Shown: piece after piece, positions 51,574 through 61,031 of the stretch | How positions within the stretch are numbered: position 1 is the stretch's first letter | Layout of the letters: the number at the start of each line of letters is the position of its first letter | Origin: Sunxiuqinia sp965372405 | GTDB lineage: Bacteria > Bacteroidota > Bacteroidia > Bacteroidales > Prolixibacteraceae | Length of the DNA stretch: 64,000 nucleotides | Direction of reading: 5' to 3' | NCBI GenBank assembly: GCA_965372405.1 | Contig: CBDVCE010000009.1 | Location: 1-64,000, forward strand | Program-made: the position numbers and the translations under genes | The notes under the pieces: generated by a model | Database searches by the model: none | The model's input: only the letters and a program-made list of their open reading frames with translations | Told to the model about the DNA's origin: nothing

Positions 51574-52377
51574 ATGAAACGAATTCAATCACTATCGAAA
51601 ATACTTCTGCTAATTATTCTTCCTTCAATTCTTCTTTCATTTGGAAAGAAAAAAGAAGAGAAAGGCTGGATTCCCCTTTTTAATGGGAAAGACATTAAAG
51701 ACTGGACAATAAAAATCACAGGATCTGAACTTGGAGAAAATTATAAGAATACTTTTCGTGTTGAAGATGGATTATTAAAAGTTAGTTACGACGAATACGA
51801 AAAATTCAATGGAGAGTTTGGTCATCTTTTCTATAAGAATAACTACTCACATTATAAACTTCGGGTTGAATATCGATTTGTTGGCGACCAGGTAGAAGGT
51901 GGTCCCGGATGGGCGTTCCGCAACAGCGGCATCATGGTTCACGGACAAAGTGCTGAAAGCATGGAGAAAGACCAAGACTTCCCGACTTCTATTGAGGTGC
52001 AGCTTTTAGGAGGAAATGGAACCGACAAACGATCAACCATGAACCTATGCACTCCCGGAACCAATGTGGTGATGGATGGAAAACTTGAAACTCGTCATTG
52101 CATTGTTTCGGGATCAGAAACATACCATGGCGACCAATGGGTACAAGTTGAAGTTAAAGTTAGAGGAGACTCAATTATTAAGCATTTTGTAAACGGAGAA
52201 TTGGTAATGCAGTATATGCAACCTCAACTTGATGAGCGTGATGGAACGTATCAGAAACTACTTCCAGAATCAGGATGTAAACTACTTCATGGTGGAAGCA
52301 TCTCTCTTCAGGCTGAAAGTCACTCATGTGAATTTAGAAAGGTTGAGCTTTTAAACCTTGGGGATGACTGTCAATAA
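51574..52377 (+). CDS. DUF1080 (3-keto-disaccharide hydrolase-like) secreted protein
   Basis: A 267-residue exported protein: hydrophobic signal (ILLLIILPSILLSFG), then a single concanavalin-type beta-sandwich of the DUF1080 family with the opening GWIPLFNGKDIKDWT, the RNSGIMVHGQ segment, FPTSIEVQLLGG and the closing ISLQAESHSCEFRKVELLNL. DUF1080 enzymes have been linked to 3-keto-glucoside hydrolysis, and the domain also acts as a glycan binder. A TACATTTG (51538-51545) 28 bases upstream may be its -7 box. Its end overlaps the convergent EamA gene by 27 bases. Confidence 0.85.
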   Translation: MKRIQSLSKILLLIILPSILLSFGKKKEEKGWIPLFNGKDIKDWTIKITGSELGENYKNTFRVEDGLLKVSYDEYEKFNGEFGHLFYKNNYSHYKLRVEYRFVGDQVEGGPGWAFRNSGIMVHGQSAESMEKDQDFPTSIEVQLLGGNGTDKRSTMNLCTPGTNVVMDGKLETRHCIVSGSETYHGDQWVQVEVKVRGDSIIKHFVNGELVMQYMQPQLDERDGTYQKLLPESGCKLLHGGSISLQAESHSCEFRKVELLNLGDDCQ

Positions 52378-53298
52378 AGCAGATCTTTTCATTGCTCGCT
52401 GACTCTTTCGATTTGAATAATTCATGAGTAAAAGAGCAGAGGCAATTAATCCCATTCCCAAAATTGAAATCAAGTTGGGTGATTCATCAGGAAGAATCAT
52501 CCAGCTTAATATTGCTCCTGAAACCGGTATAATAAATTTCCAGGTATTCAAAATTGAGACTTTAACTCCAGGGCGCTGAAGCAGTCCAAACCAGATAGAG
52601 ATTGCCGCAGCAGACAAAAAGCTCAACCACCCCAGAGCCACAAAATATTCAGTGGAAACAGCTCGCAATCCATAACCTTCTATCGGAATAGAAATTAGAA
52701 TCAGTCCTAACCCACCAAACAATAATGAAGATGAACTTAGCACAACAGGTGAAACTCCAGCCGAACGCTTAGCAATAATTACATTTGCAAAACCAGAGAC
52801 CAGATTATTAACCAACAACAAACCAACTCCAATTAAACTAATCTGAACACCTAACGGTAATTTTCCAGACCCAAAACTAATAACCGACACACCTGCAATT
52901 CCAAATACGATGCTTAGTGTTTTTAACCAATCCATTTTATCATTGTGGAAACTAAAATGTGAAACCACAGAGATAAACAGCGGAGAAGAACCAATAATCA
53001 TTGCTGCAACAGAAGCTGGCAATAAGTTAATACCAGAATAAAAAAGCATATATTGAATAACAGTCTGCAAACCGGAAATCAAAGCAATAAATCGCCAATT
53101 AGCCCGAACCTCTTTCCAATAATTTGAAAAGTTATTGAAATAGAGATACAGTATAATGCCCGCAATAAAAAAGCGGACTCCTGCAAACTGAAAAGGAGTA
53201 TGATATCGCAAACCAATCTTTACTCCAACAAAAGCAGAAGACCACAGCAAACAAGCTACAATCGCCAGAAAGACGGTATTTGAAAAGAGATTCTTCAT
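52351..53298 (-). CDS. EamA/DMT-family transporter
   Basis: Inner-membrane protein of 315 aa with ten helices in two EamA repeats. The opening VACLLWSSAFVGVKIGLRYHTPFQFAGVRFFIAG is the classic first repeat, and the second repeat begins at about residue 150. Such DMT carriers export amino acids or other metabolites; the substrate is not predictable. The ATG at 53298 (MKNLFSN) is chosen over one four codons upstream; both are possible. Confidence 0.88.
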   Translation of the reverse strand: MKNLFSNTVFLAIVACLLWSSAFVGVKIGLRYHTPFQFAGVRFFIAGIILYLYFNNFSNYWKEVRANWRFIALISGLQTVIQYMLFYSGINLLPASVAAMIIGSSPLFISVVSHFSFHNDKMDWLKTLSIVFGIAGVSVISFGSGKLPLGVQISLIGVGLLLVNNLVSGFANVIIAKRSAGVSPVVLSSSSLLFGGLGLILISIPIEGYGLRAVSTEYFVALGWLSFLSAAAISIWFGLLQRPGVKVSILNTWKFIIPVSGAILSWMILPDESPNLISILGMGLIASALLLMNYSNRKSQRAMKRSALLTVIPKV

Positions 53299-53461
53299 TT
53301 TGAATCGCAAAGGTGAAGCAAATTATCGGGGCAATCAAAAGAAAGCAGAAAGTAGAGAAAATATATCATATTGACTTAAGGTTTTATATGAATTGAATCA
53401 TTCTAAAATATCCAACATTTTACTTATTTTTGCAACACACACAAGGAAGGACGATCAATCT

Positions 53462-54460
53462 ATGTTTGAGAAGCAAATTTTACTTGAAGGAGTTGAACCA
53501 CTGGAGTTCTATGGCGTGAATAACCACAAAATAGATCTGATCAAAACGTTCTTTCCGAAGCTAAAAATTGTCAGTCGTGGCAACCTGTTAATCATTCAGG
53601 GGAATGAAAAAGAAAGCGCCGCTTTTGAACAAAAATTTCAATTGCTTCTAGATCACTATCACCAATTTAACATTCTTCCTGAAGATACAATTCGTCAGGT
53701 TTTAAATAATGAACTGGAAGCTTTAAATGGCTCAACCGGAGGTAAAGATGTGCTACTTCATGGAAATAATGGGAAACCAATTCGGGCACGCACTCCTAAC
53801 CAGAGACTCCTTGTTGAAGAATGTAAAAAATCGGATATGGTTTTTGCCATTGGCCCTGCAGGTACCGGAAAAACATACACTGCCATTGCGTTAGCTGTTC
53901 GAGCGTTGAAGAATCGGGAAATCAGACGTATAATTTTAAGCAGACCAGCTGTTGAAGCCGGAGAACGATTAGGCTTTCTTCCAGGTGATTTAAAAGAAAA
54001 AATCGATCCCTATTTACAACCACTTTATGATGCTTTACAAGACATGATTCCTGCAAAAAAACTGGAAGAATTCATGAAGGATGGCACCATACAAATTGCT
54101 CCATTGGCCTTTATGCGCGGACGTACACTTAGTGATGCCTTTGTAATTTTGGATGAAGCACAAAACACAACTCTCAACCAAATAAAAATGTTTTTGACCC
54201 GGATGGGATTGAATACAAAATTCATCATTACCGGTGACGAAACTCAGATTGATTTACCTTCAGTTAGTCAATCAGGCTTATTACAAGCAAAACGAATTTT
54301 ATGGAATATCAAAGAAATTTCATTCGTCCAATTCAATTCAAAAGACATTGTAAGGCATCGTCTGGTTCGAAAAGTAGTGGACGCTTACGATAAATACAAT
54401 CAGCAAAAACTAGCAGATAAAGAAGATTCAAAACAAAAAGATAAAAATACTGAAAAATGA
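53462..54460 (+). CDS. phoH: PhoH-like ATPase
   Basis: Cytoplasmic P-loop ATPase of 332 aa, in many bacteria linked to RNA metabolism. An N-terminal KH-like region (about 1-110) precedes the PhoH domain with Walker A (GPAGTGKTYTA), SRPAVEAGERLGFLPGDLKEKIDPYLQPLYDAL, Walker B (FVILDEAQNTT) and the ITGDETQIDLP motif. The ATG at 53462 gives the family's usual N-terminus and follows a TATTTTTG -7-like box (53425-53432). It overlaps purC by 4 bases. Confidence 0.93.
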   Translation: MFEKQILLEGVEPLEFYGVNNHKIDLIKTFFPKLKIVSRGNLLIIQGNEKESAAFEQKFQLLLDHYHQFNILPEDTIRQVLNNELEALNGSTGGKDVLLHGNNGKPIRARTPNQRLLVEECKKSDMVFAIGPAGTGKTYTAIALAVRALKNREIRRIILSRPAVEAGERLGFLPGDLKEKIDPYLQPLYDALQDMIPAKKLEEFMKDGTIQIAPLAFMRGRTLSDAFVILDEAQNTTLNQIKMFLTRMGLNTKFIITGDETQIDLPSVSQSGLLQAKRILWNIKEISFVQFNSKDIVRHRLVRKVVDAYDKYNQQKLADKEDSKQKDKNTEK

Positions 54461-55398
54461 CAAAAGCATTAACTCGTACTGATTTCAATTTCCCAAAACA
54501 AAAAAGTGTTTACCATGGTAAAGTTCGCGATGTTTATAACATTGATGATGAATATTTGGTGATGATTGTTAGCGACCGTATTTCTGCATTTGATGTAGTT
54601 TTACCTGAAGGAATCCCATTTAAAGGGCAGGTGTTAAACCAGATTGCTGCAAAGTTTCTGGATGCAACAAGCGACATCGTTCCAAACTGGAAAATTGCGA
54701 CTCCAGACCCTAATGTTACTATTGGACATTACTGTGAGCCATTCAAGGTTGAAATGGTTATTCGCGGCTACTTAACTGGCCATGCATGGCGTGAGTACCG
54801 CGATGGCAAACGCATGTTATGTGGTGTTCCAATGCCCGATGGAATGATTGAGAATCAGAAATTCGAAAAACCTATTCTAACTCCAACAACAAAAGCAGAC
54901 TTTGGTCATGATGAAGATATTTCAAGAGAAGAAATTTTCTCACAAGGAATCGTAAGTCAGGATGAATATGAAATGCTTGAAGATTACACTCGTAAAATTT
55001 TCCAACGCGGAACTGAAATTGCTGCTGAGAAAGGATTAATACTTGTTGACACCAAATATGAATTCGGCAAGAAAGATGGTAAGATTTACCTGATTGACGA
55101 AATTCACACTCCAGATTCTAGCCGTTACTTTTATGCCAAAGGATATGAAGAGCGTCAGAAAAAAGGTGAAAAGCAAAAACAGCTTTCTAAAGAATTTGTG
55201 CGTCAGTGGTTAATCGAGAATGGATTTCAGGGAAAAGACGGACAACAGATTCCTGAAATGGATGAAGCTTTTGTTGTTTCAGTATCTGAGCGCTACATTG
55301 AGCTTTTTGAAAATATAACAGGTGATACTTTTGTGAAGTCTGACTTAAGCGACATTAATAAACGAATTGAAGAGAACGTCCAAAACTGGATGAAATAA
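54457..55398 (+). CDS. purC: Phosphoribosylaminoimidazole-succinocarboxamide synthase
   Basis: SAICAR synthetase, the ATP-dependent step joining aspartate to CAIR in purine synthesis; 313 aa, the longer form found in Bacteroidota. Motifs include YHGKVRDVYNID, VSDRISAFDVVLPEGIPFKG, the VIRGYLTGHAWREYRDG block, ILTPTTKADFGHDEDIS and LVDTKYEFGKKDGKIYLIDEIHTPDSSRYF. It is translationally coupled to phoH by an ATGA overlap and followed by a terminator. No other purine genes are present. Confidence 0.96.
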   Translation: MTKALTRTDFNFPKQKSVYHGKVRDVYNIDDEYLVMIVSDRISAFDVVLPEGIPFKGQVLNQIAAKFLDATSDIVPNWKIATPDPNVTIGHYCEPFKVEMVIRGYLTGHAWREYRDGKRMLCGVPMPDGMIENQKFEKPILTPTTKADFGHDEDISREEIFSQGIVSQDEYEMLEDYTRKIFQRGTEIAAEKGLILVDTKYEFGKKDGKIYLIDEIHTPDSSRYFYAKGYEERQKKGEKQKQLSKEFVRQWLIENGFQGKDGQQIPEMDEAFVVSVSERYIELFENITGDTFVKSDLSDINKRIEENVQNWMK

Positions 55399-55422
55399 AA
55401 GCTACATCTTAAAAACAGATAA

Positions 55423-55448
55423 AATCCCGGCTTTGCCGGGATTCTTTT
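55423..55448 (+). terminator. Rho-independent terminator of phoH-purC
   Basis: A 9-bp perfect stem (AATCCCGGC/GCCGGGATT) with a 3-base loop is followed by CTTTT, 24 bases after the purC stop. The stem wording is similar to the REP-like units at 4044-4153, but the T tail and position mark it as a terminator. Confidence 0.85.
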
Positions 55449-55459
55449 AACCGATCAAT

Positions 55460-55969
55460 ATGAAATATTTGGCAATATTATTCTTCCTTTTTATTTGTGT
55501 CACATCTTTTGGGCAAGATCGAGAAAGCTCAACATTGGTGAAAATTGGTCAGCAAATCCCTTCGTTCTCGTTTAATGCTGAAAATGATGATTCACAATCA
55601 ATTGAAAGCTTTAAAGGCAAAGTAGTAATGATCAACTTTTTTGCAACCTGGTGTGGCCCGTGTTTAAAAGAACTGCCATATGTGCAAACTGAAATCTTCG
55701 ATAAATACAAGGATGATTCAAATTTCAAACTACTTATTTTTGGGAGAGAACACAGCCAGAATGAAGTTGAAAAATTCAAAAAACTAAAAGGGTATTCTTT
55801 CCCAATATATGGAGATCCAGGAAGAAAAATCTATTCAAAATTTGCCAGCAACTTTATTCCTCGAAATTTTGTAGTTGATAAAACTGGAAAGATAATTTAT
55901 AGTTCCATTGGGTTTAACGACAAGGATTTTAGCGAACTTAAAAAGCTTATTGCACAGGAATTAAAGTAG
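55460..55969 (+). CDS. TlpA-like exported thioredoxin-family protein
   Basis: A 169-residue exported thiol-disulfide protein: signal peptide (LAILFFLFICVTSFG) and a TlpA/ResA-like thioredoxin fold with the redox motif WCGPC (FFATWCGPCLKELPY), preceded by GKVVMINF and with the cis-Pro region (ASNFIPRNFVVDKTGK). Such proteins reduce cysteines in the periplasm, for example for cytochrome assembly. It starts 12 bases past the purC terminator and ends against the convergent DUF2652 gene. Confidence 0.88.
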   Translation: MKYLAILFFLFICVTSFGQDRESSTLVKIGQQIPSFSFNAENDDSQSIESFKGKVVMINFFATWCGPCLKELPYVQTEIFDKYKDDSNFKLLIFGREHSQNEVEKFKKLKGYSFPIYGDPGRKIYSKFASNFIPRNFVVDKTGKIIYSSIGFNDKDFSELKKLIAQELK

Positions 55970-57022
55970 CTAACTATTTTCAAGAACTGCCAACTCTTTA
56001 AAAGTATCGACGGCAGATCTCCTTAACTGTCTCTTAATCATCACATTTAATACACACATCCATTTTCTCTTTAACTGAAAAGAGTTTTCAATGGTAAGTT
56101 CTGTTTTATTCCCTTTTTTTCTAAAAATATAGAAAGTCAATACTTCTTTAAAAAACTTAAAGTCATTTAAGCGTTCAGCATAAATAATTTCTCCATTTTT
56201 CTCAATTCGCCCAACACTCTCAATATTCAATCGATTGTTACCTATTACACAGGTATGAAAATTACCGGATTTCACAAGATCCTCATCTTCGGGAGTCAGT
56301 ATTTCCCTAACACGTTTACTCCAGCTTAATCTTTTTTCAAAATCGGTAACCATTTCATACAAATATGAAATATCCATATTGAATAGCTGACTCGATGAAA
56401 CCTTTACGTTTCCCATATGGTTCGGCAGCACAATCTTCCGTTTCTGCTTTTCCAACATTTCTTCTAACGAAATGAATTCATATGCAATATCACCGTAATT
56501 TTCATAATTCGATGAAAGGGATTCGACCTTAACTCCCTCCTTTAGATTTACATTTTTGAATGATTCTTTTGTCCAGAGCAAATATTCCTTTTCTGAAACA
56601 TCATTCTTAAGAAGCCTGTGAACCAAAATAACAGATTTCCCATGTAGTTTATTATGATTTTTTATTTTGATATGCTCAAGCTCTCCAACATGAACAACAA
56701 ACTTCAAACTCAGATTTATTGCGGTACTACATGCGCCGCATCTGCAAATTCGCTCATATTCATACTGCTGAAGATATTGATGAAAGAGTGAAAAGGTTTT
56801 TTCAGATTGTCTGCAGATCTCCTCAAAGGCAGGAACTTCCTCAAACTTATAAAACAACACAGCATCTCCTTCAACTTCAGAAACCGATAGCTTCAGTTCA
56901 TCCGAATCAATAATCAGTTCAAGTAAATCTGAGACAATATGACGACTGTGCTTAATTTCTGTGTCAGTAACAAAACTGGTAAAACCACTAATATCAGGAA
57001 TAAACAAAAGCGAATTCTTCAT
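55970..57022 (-). CDS. DUF2652 cyclase-like protein with C-terminal SRPBCC domain
   Basis: A 350-residue cytoplasmic protein. Residues about 1-190 match DUF2652, a relative of class III nucleotide cyclases: both metal-binding Asp positions are recognisable (FIPDISGFTSF, Asp10; EGDAVLFYK, Asp53). The usual Asn/Arg transition-state motif is altered (GKSVILVHRL). An inserted Cys cluster, CRCGAC (93-98), is unusual. Residues about 205-345 look like an SRPBCC/START-type ligand-binding domain (SSQLFNMDISYLYEMVTDFEKRLSWSKRV). It may be a ligand-sensing enzyme or an inactive relative; no product is known. It lies 54 bases downstream of the Cache kinase gene on the same strand. Confidence 0.75.
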   Translation of the reverse strand: MKNSLLFIPDISGFTSFVTDTEIKHSRHIVSDLLELIIDSDELKLSVSEVEGDAVLFYKFEEVPAFEEICRQSEKTFSLFHQYLQQYEYERICRCGACSTAINLSLKFVVHVGELEHIKIKNHNKLHGKSVILVHRLLKNDVSEKEYLLWTKESFKNVNLKEGVKVESLSSNYENYGDIAYEFISLEEMLEKQKRKIVLPNHMGNVKVSSSQLFNMDISYLYEMVTDFEKRLSWSKRVREILTPEDEDLVKSGNFHTCVIGNNRLNIESVGRIEKNGEIIYAERLNDFKFFKEVLTFYIFRKKGNKTELTIENSFQLKRKWMCVLNVMIKRQLRRSAVDTFKELAVLENS

Positions 57023-57076
57023 TTTTTCAGGAATTGGTATAATTCTAACAATGAAATCAAAAGATGGTTGAAAGCT

Positions 57077-59098
57077 TTAAGCAGGTATGAAGAAGAAAAA
57101 TTCAGATCCTTTGCCCTGTTTTGAACGAACCCCAATCTCACCTCCAAGATGCTTGACTATATTTTCTGAAATTGCAAGTCCCAGCCCGGTACCTCCATAG
57201 TTTTTCTTGGAATCGACATTTGATTGCACAAACCGATAAAAGATATTCTCCAGATCTTCAGCAGGAATTCCAATTCCTGTATCCTTAACACGGAAGTAAA
57301 TTTTGTTTCTATACTTAGATACAGCAAGAGTAACAGAACCCCGTTGCGTAAATTTCATAGCGTTACCAATCAAATTATCAATCACTTGTTTCAATCTAAA
57401 TTCATCAGTATTACACAAGTAATTAACAGGAAGTTTAATACTTACTTCAAAGCGAATTTGATTCTCTACTCTTTTTGAAACAACTTCTTTGTAATGTTTC
57501 TCAATTCCTTTAACAAATTTATCAAGACTAAACTTTTTCTTCTTAAAAGACATCTGTTCTGACTCAATCTTTGAAACATCAATAATGTCATTTATAAGCT
57601 CTAATAAATGCTCTCCATTATCAATTATAATCTGTGAAAATTCATCTTTATTCTCCTGCGATAATTCTGAGTCAGTCATTAAACTTGAGAAACCTAAAAT
57701 TGCATTCATAGGCGTACGAATCTCATGACTCATATTTGCAAGAAATGCAGTTTTTAAACGATCTGATTCCGTTGCACGCTTTTGTTCTTTCACTAATTGC
57801 ATATAGACTTTCTCACGCTCTACAATCATCTCGTTCGCAATAATCCCCATTTGCTTAAATTCCTCAAAATGAAGTTTCTTAACATCTATGGTTTCATATC
57901 TTCCTTTTCCTATTCTAAAGAAATTAGTAAAATGTAGAAAGTCGTCAGAATACCTGCTATTAAAGCGATAAACCAACCAGTATTCAAGGGCTAATATTGC
58001 AATAAAAATAAGAAAGATATGTAGCAAGTTTCTCAATAATGATTTCTTCATTCTAACCAACTGGGCATCCAAAACCACATCAATCTCATCAACATAAAAA
58101 CCTGCACCGACCAACCAATTGCACGACTCAAATTTTTTCACGAAAGAAATCTTAGGTACTGCCTCGCCACCTTCAATCTTTTCCCATAAATAACTAAAAT
58201 AGCCACCACCATCTAATGAATTAGCGGCTTCAAGCTGAAGTTCAAAAATGCTATTTTTTATTGAATCTGTCCCATCATGAAAATTAAAGTTTCCTTGATA
58301 AAGCTTTCCATCCAAAACTATTGGATCACCATCAGTCTCATTTAAAAAGATATAACCACCATGCCTAAACCTTACAGAACTAACTTTTTGTGCTATCTCT
58401 AACTTAAAATCCTCATAATAATCCTCCAAATATCCCTTATAACCAAAATACCAATTAAAGTGTCCAAACTTTTTCACAAAGGTGACTTTGTGGTTTGGAG
58501 TGCCATCAATAATCCAAGGAGAATCAACTTCATAGGAAATGCATTCCTCATTTTTCTTTTGCAAAGACTCAATTTCTTTCTTTACAACCAGATTGCCATT
58601 AATGTCTTTTAAGTTAAGAAGGTTTACTCCCTTATTTGATTCACGACCATGGTAATAAACTCCATATCCATCAAGAGTATTAATAAAGAACTTTGAATAT
58701 TTCTCTTGGCTTTGCTGAGAAGATATCGCATGTATAATTAATTCTTTTAACTGACGGTTAGTCATTTTGCCTTTGTACTGATTGTACAATTTATCAGCAA
58801 GATTAAATACAGATAACACTTCTTTTTTGAACTGTTCCTTAATACGCAAATCAAACTGCTCTTTTTGGTCAGCAATGTAATCTACCTCATTCTGAATTAG
58901 TGCCCTAATAAAATATTTCTGTTCATTTAAATAATTCTCACGCTGCTCAGATCTGATTTTATAAAAAATGACCACCTCATTGATACTAAAGGTCACAGCA
59001 ACGATCAAGGTCGTAATAAGGGTGAAGAAGATTACAATACGCCGAACATAATTAGAAACGTTATTGTATTTTGATTGGAATTTTAACCTATTGCTCAT
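57077..59098 (-). CDS. Sensor histidine kinase with extracellular Cache domains
   Basis: A 673-residue membrane kinase. TM1 (about 20-45) and TM2 (about 354-375) bracket a ~300-residue periplasmic double-Cache region with repeated GYGVYYH / GGYIFLNETDGDP and FVKKF..NW motifs typical of small-molecule sensing. The cytoplasmic half has a helical linker, a HisKA domain with the H-box FLANMSHEIRTPMNAILGF (His458) and a HATPase (NLIGNAMKFTQ, VKDTGIGIP, YGGTGLGLAI). No receiver domain is fused and no response regulator gene is adjacent, so it is an orphan whose partner lies elsewhere. Confidence 0.93.
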   Translation of the reverse strand: MSNRLKFQSKYNNVSNYVRRIVIFFTLITTLIVAVTFSINEVVIFYKIRSEQRENYLNEQKYFIRALIQNEVDYIADQKEQFDLRIKEQFKKEVLSVFNLADKLYNQYKGKMTNRQLKELIIHAISSQQSQEKYSKFFINTLDGYGVYYHGRESNKGVNLLNLKDINGNLVVKKEIESLQKKNEECISYEVDSPWIIDGTPNHKVTFVKKFGHFNWYFGYKGYLEDYYEDFKLEIAQKVSSVRFRHGGYIFLNETDGDPIVLDGKLYQGNFNFHDGTDSIKNSIFELQLEAANSLDGGGYFSYLWEKIEGGEAVPKISFVKKFESCNWLVGAGFYVDEIDVVLDAQLVRMKKSLLRNLLHIFLIFIAILALEYWLVYRFNSRYSDDFLHFTNFFRIGKGRYETIDVKKLHFEEFKQMGIIANEMIVEREKVYMQLVKEQKRATESDRLKTAFLANMSHEIRTPMNAILGFSSLMTDSELSQENKDEFSQIIIDNGEHLLELINDIIDVSKIESEQMSFKKKKFSLDKFVKGIEKHYKEVVSKRVENQIRFEVSIKLPVNYLCNTDEFRLKQVIDNLIGNAMKFTQRGSVTLAVSKYRNKIYFRVKDTGIGIPAEDLENIFYRFVQSNVDSKKNYGGTGLGLAISENIVKHLGGEIGVRSKQGKGSEFFFFIPA

Positions 59099-59470
59099 TT
59101 GCAGTAATTACTTTGATGCTTAAAAATAATACATTTAAGAAACCGAACTCATTTTTTACTACTTAATTATCAAAATATTTTTCAACCATTTATAATTGCA
59201 GAACATATGCCCAAACAATTATGAATTAAATTGCATGAAAAATTGTCAGTAATTTCTACACAGGCATTATTTCACAGACACTCCAACATACTTTAAAATC
59301 TGGATAAACGCTTACATACATCCCCAGCTCACTTATTGAGCCATATTTTAAAACACTTACTGTTAAAACTTGTTAAACATTACAAATGAATTAAAAATCG
59401 AAAAACACTGGCACTTTTTATGCGTTAGATTTGCACTATTCAAAATGAATTAAGTATAAATACGAATATT
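59099..59470. promoter_or_regulatory. 372-base divergent intergenic region (Cache kinase / htrA)
   Basis: AT-rich spacer with no gene. TAGATTTG at 59426-59433 is a good -7 box for htrA, about 38 bases before its start codon, but no convincing -33 element was found. No repeat or riboswitch-like structure was recognised. Confidence 0.45.
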
Positions 59471-60919
59471 ATGAAGAATTTGAAGAAAGTAAGCTTAACT
59501 GTTTTCGTAGCACTTGTAAGTGCATTTGTGGCTGTATGGGCATATACCAATTTTTTTGATAAACCTGAATATGTTACTATAGAACAGAGTCAGGCAATGA
59601 AATATGCAAATTTGCCTTCCGCTCCACAAGGAGATGCCCCCGACCTAACATTTGCTGCTGAACGTACAGTACATGGAGTGGTACATGTGAAAGTAAAAAC
59701 TGAAGTTACCGCATCACACAATAATCCATTTTTTGAATGGTTTTATGGCGATCGCTATCAACAACAACAACAAGAACCAAGAATGAGAGAAGGTGCAGGT
59801 TCTGGAGTTATTCTTACTGAAGATGGATACATTGTAACCAACAACCATGTAATTGATAACTCAGACGAGATTGTAGTTGTTTTAAATGACAAACGGGAGT
59901 TTGAAGCAAAACTGATAGGAACCGACCCAACAACTGACATTGCCTTAATAAAAGTTGACGAAGAAGATTTACCGTACATTAAAATTGGAAATTCTGACGC
60001 TTTAAAACTTGGAGAGTGGGTGCTGGCAGTTGGAAATCCATTTAATCTAACATCAACAGTTACCGCAGGAATTGTAAGTGCCAAAAGTAGAAACATAGGC
60101 ATTAACCGGGCCGATATGAGCATTGAAGCTTTTATACAAACTGATGCTGCCGTTAATCCAGGAAACAGTGGCGGTGCTCTTGTTAATATGAATGGAGAGC
60201 TGATTGGCATAAATACAGCGATTGCTTCAAGAACCGGATCTTATACCGGATATTCATTTGCCGTGCCTTCCTCAATTGTTCAAAAAGTAGTTGCAGATTT
60301 AAAAGAATTCGGACAAGTACAGCGTGCTTTGCTTGGGGTTAGAATTGGCGATGTTAATGCTCAAGTTGCGGAAGAATACAATCTTGATAAAATTGAAGGA
60401 GTTTTTATTGGAGGAGTAGGAGAAAACAGCGCTGCAAAAGAAGCAGGAATTGAACCGGAGGATGTTATAATAAGCATAGATGGAGTTATAGTAAACTCTA
60501 CAGCAGAGCTTCAGGAACAAATTGGACAGAAGCGTCCGGGAGATAATGTAAAAGTTTTAGTAAAAAGAGACAATAAACCGAAACAATTTAACGTAACCCT
60601 CCGTAACATGCACGGAGATACAGAAATCATTACTGCCAACGATAATGAATATCTTGGCGCAATGTTTGAGAAAACAACAGAAGATCAGAAATATCGCCTA
60701 CGTATAAGCCATGGAATTCAAATATCCAAATTGAATAAAGGAAAATTGAAAGAAGCTGGACTTAAGGAAGGTTTTATCGTCACCCACATTAATAAAGAAA
60801 AAGTGGATGAGCTTAACGACATGATGCGTGTTGTTAAAAATGCCAAAGGTGGTATTCTTATTGAGGGAATTTATCCAAATGGAGAGCTTTCATACTATGT
60901 TTTTGGTCTTGATAGGTAG
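59471..60919 (+). CDS. htrA: HtrA/DegP-family periplasmic serine protease
   Basis: Envelope quality-control protease and chaperone of 482 aa. The N-terminal hydrophobic segment (about 6-26) exports or anchors it. Catalytic triad: His126 (TNNHVID), Asp156 (PTTDIALI) and Ser233 (NPGNSGGALV). Two PDZ domains follow (about 270-370 and 385-480), as in DegP/DegQ. A Gln run (YQQQQQEP, about 96-101) sits in the LA-loop-like region before the protease core. The gene is monocistronic, followed by rpoD with its own promoter. Confidence 0.95.
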   Translation: MKNLKKVSLTVFVALVSAFVAVWAYTNFFDKPEYVTIEQSQAMKYANLPSAPQGDAPDLTFAAERTVHGVVHVKVKTEVTASHNNPFFEWFYGDRYQQQQQEPRMREGAGSGVILTEDGYIVTNNHVIDNSDEIVVVLNDKREFEAKLIGTDPTTDIALIKVDEEDLPYIKIGNSDALKLGEWVLAVGNPFNLTSTVTAGIVSAKSRNIGINRADMSIEAFIQTDAAVNPGNSGGALVNMNGELIGINTAIASRTGSYTGYSFAVPSSIVQKVVADLKEFGQVQRALLGVRIGDVNAQVAEEYNLDKIEGVFIGGVGENSAAKEAGIEPEDVIISIDGVIVNSTAELQEQIGQKRPGDNVKVLVKRDNKPKQFNVTLRNMHGDTEIITANDNEYLGAMFEKTTEDQKYRLRISHGIQISKLNKGKLKEAGLKEGFIVTHINKEKVDELNDMMRVVKNAKGGILIEGIYPNGELSYYVFGLDR

Positions 60920-60977
60920 CTAATGTTTTTTTAAAATTAACAATTATCTACCAAAAGCGTAACGAACAGCTTTTCTA

Positions 60978-61009
60978 TTTGAATTATTGACTATTAAAGT
61001 CTATATTTG
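60978..61009 (+). promoter_or_regulatory. rpoD promoter
   Basis: TTTG (60978-60981), a 20-base spacer and TATATTTG (61002-61009) match the Bacteroidota housekeeping promoter. Transcription would start near 61016, 16 bases before the ATG at 61032, which supports that start over the longer frame beginning at 60987. Confidence 0.75.
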
Positions 61010-61031
61010 CACGGCTTTTTTTAAAGGGTTT

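Noticed and set aside
59758..60210. Minus-strand 150-codon frame opposite htrA
   Set aside because: Antisense shadow across the protease core; no recognisable domain.
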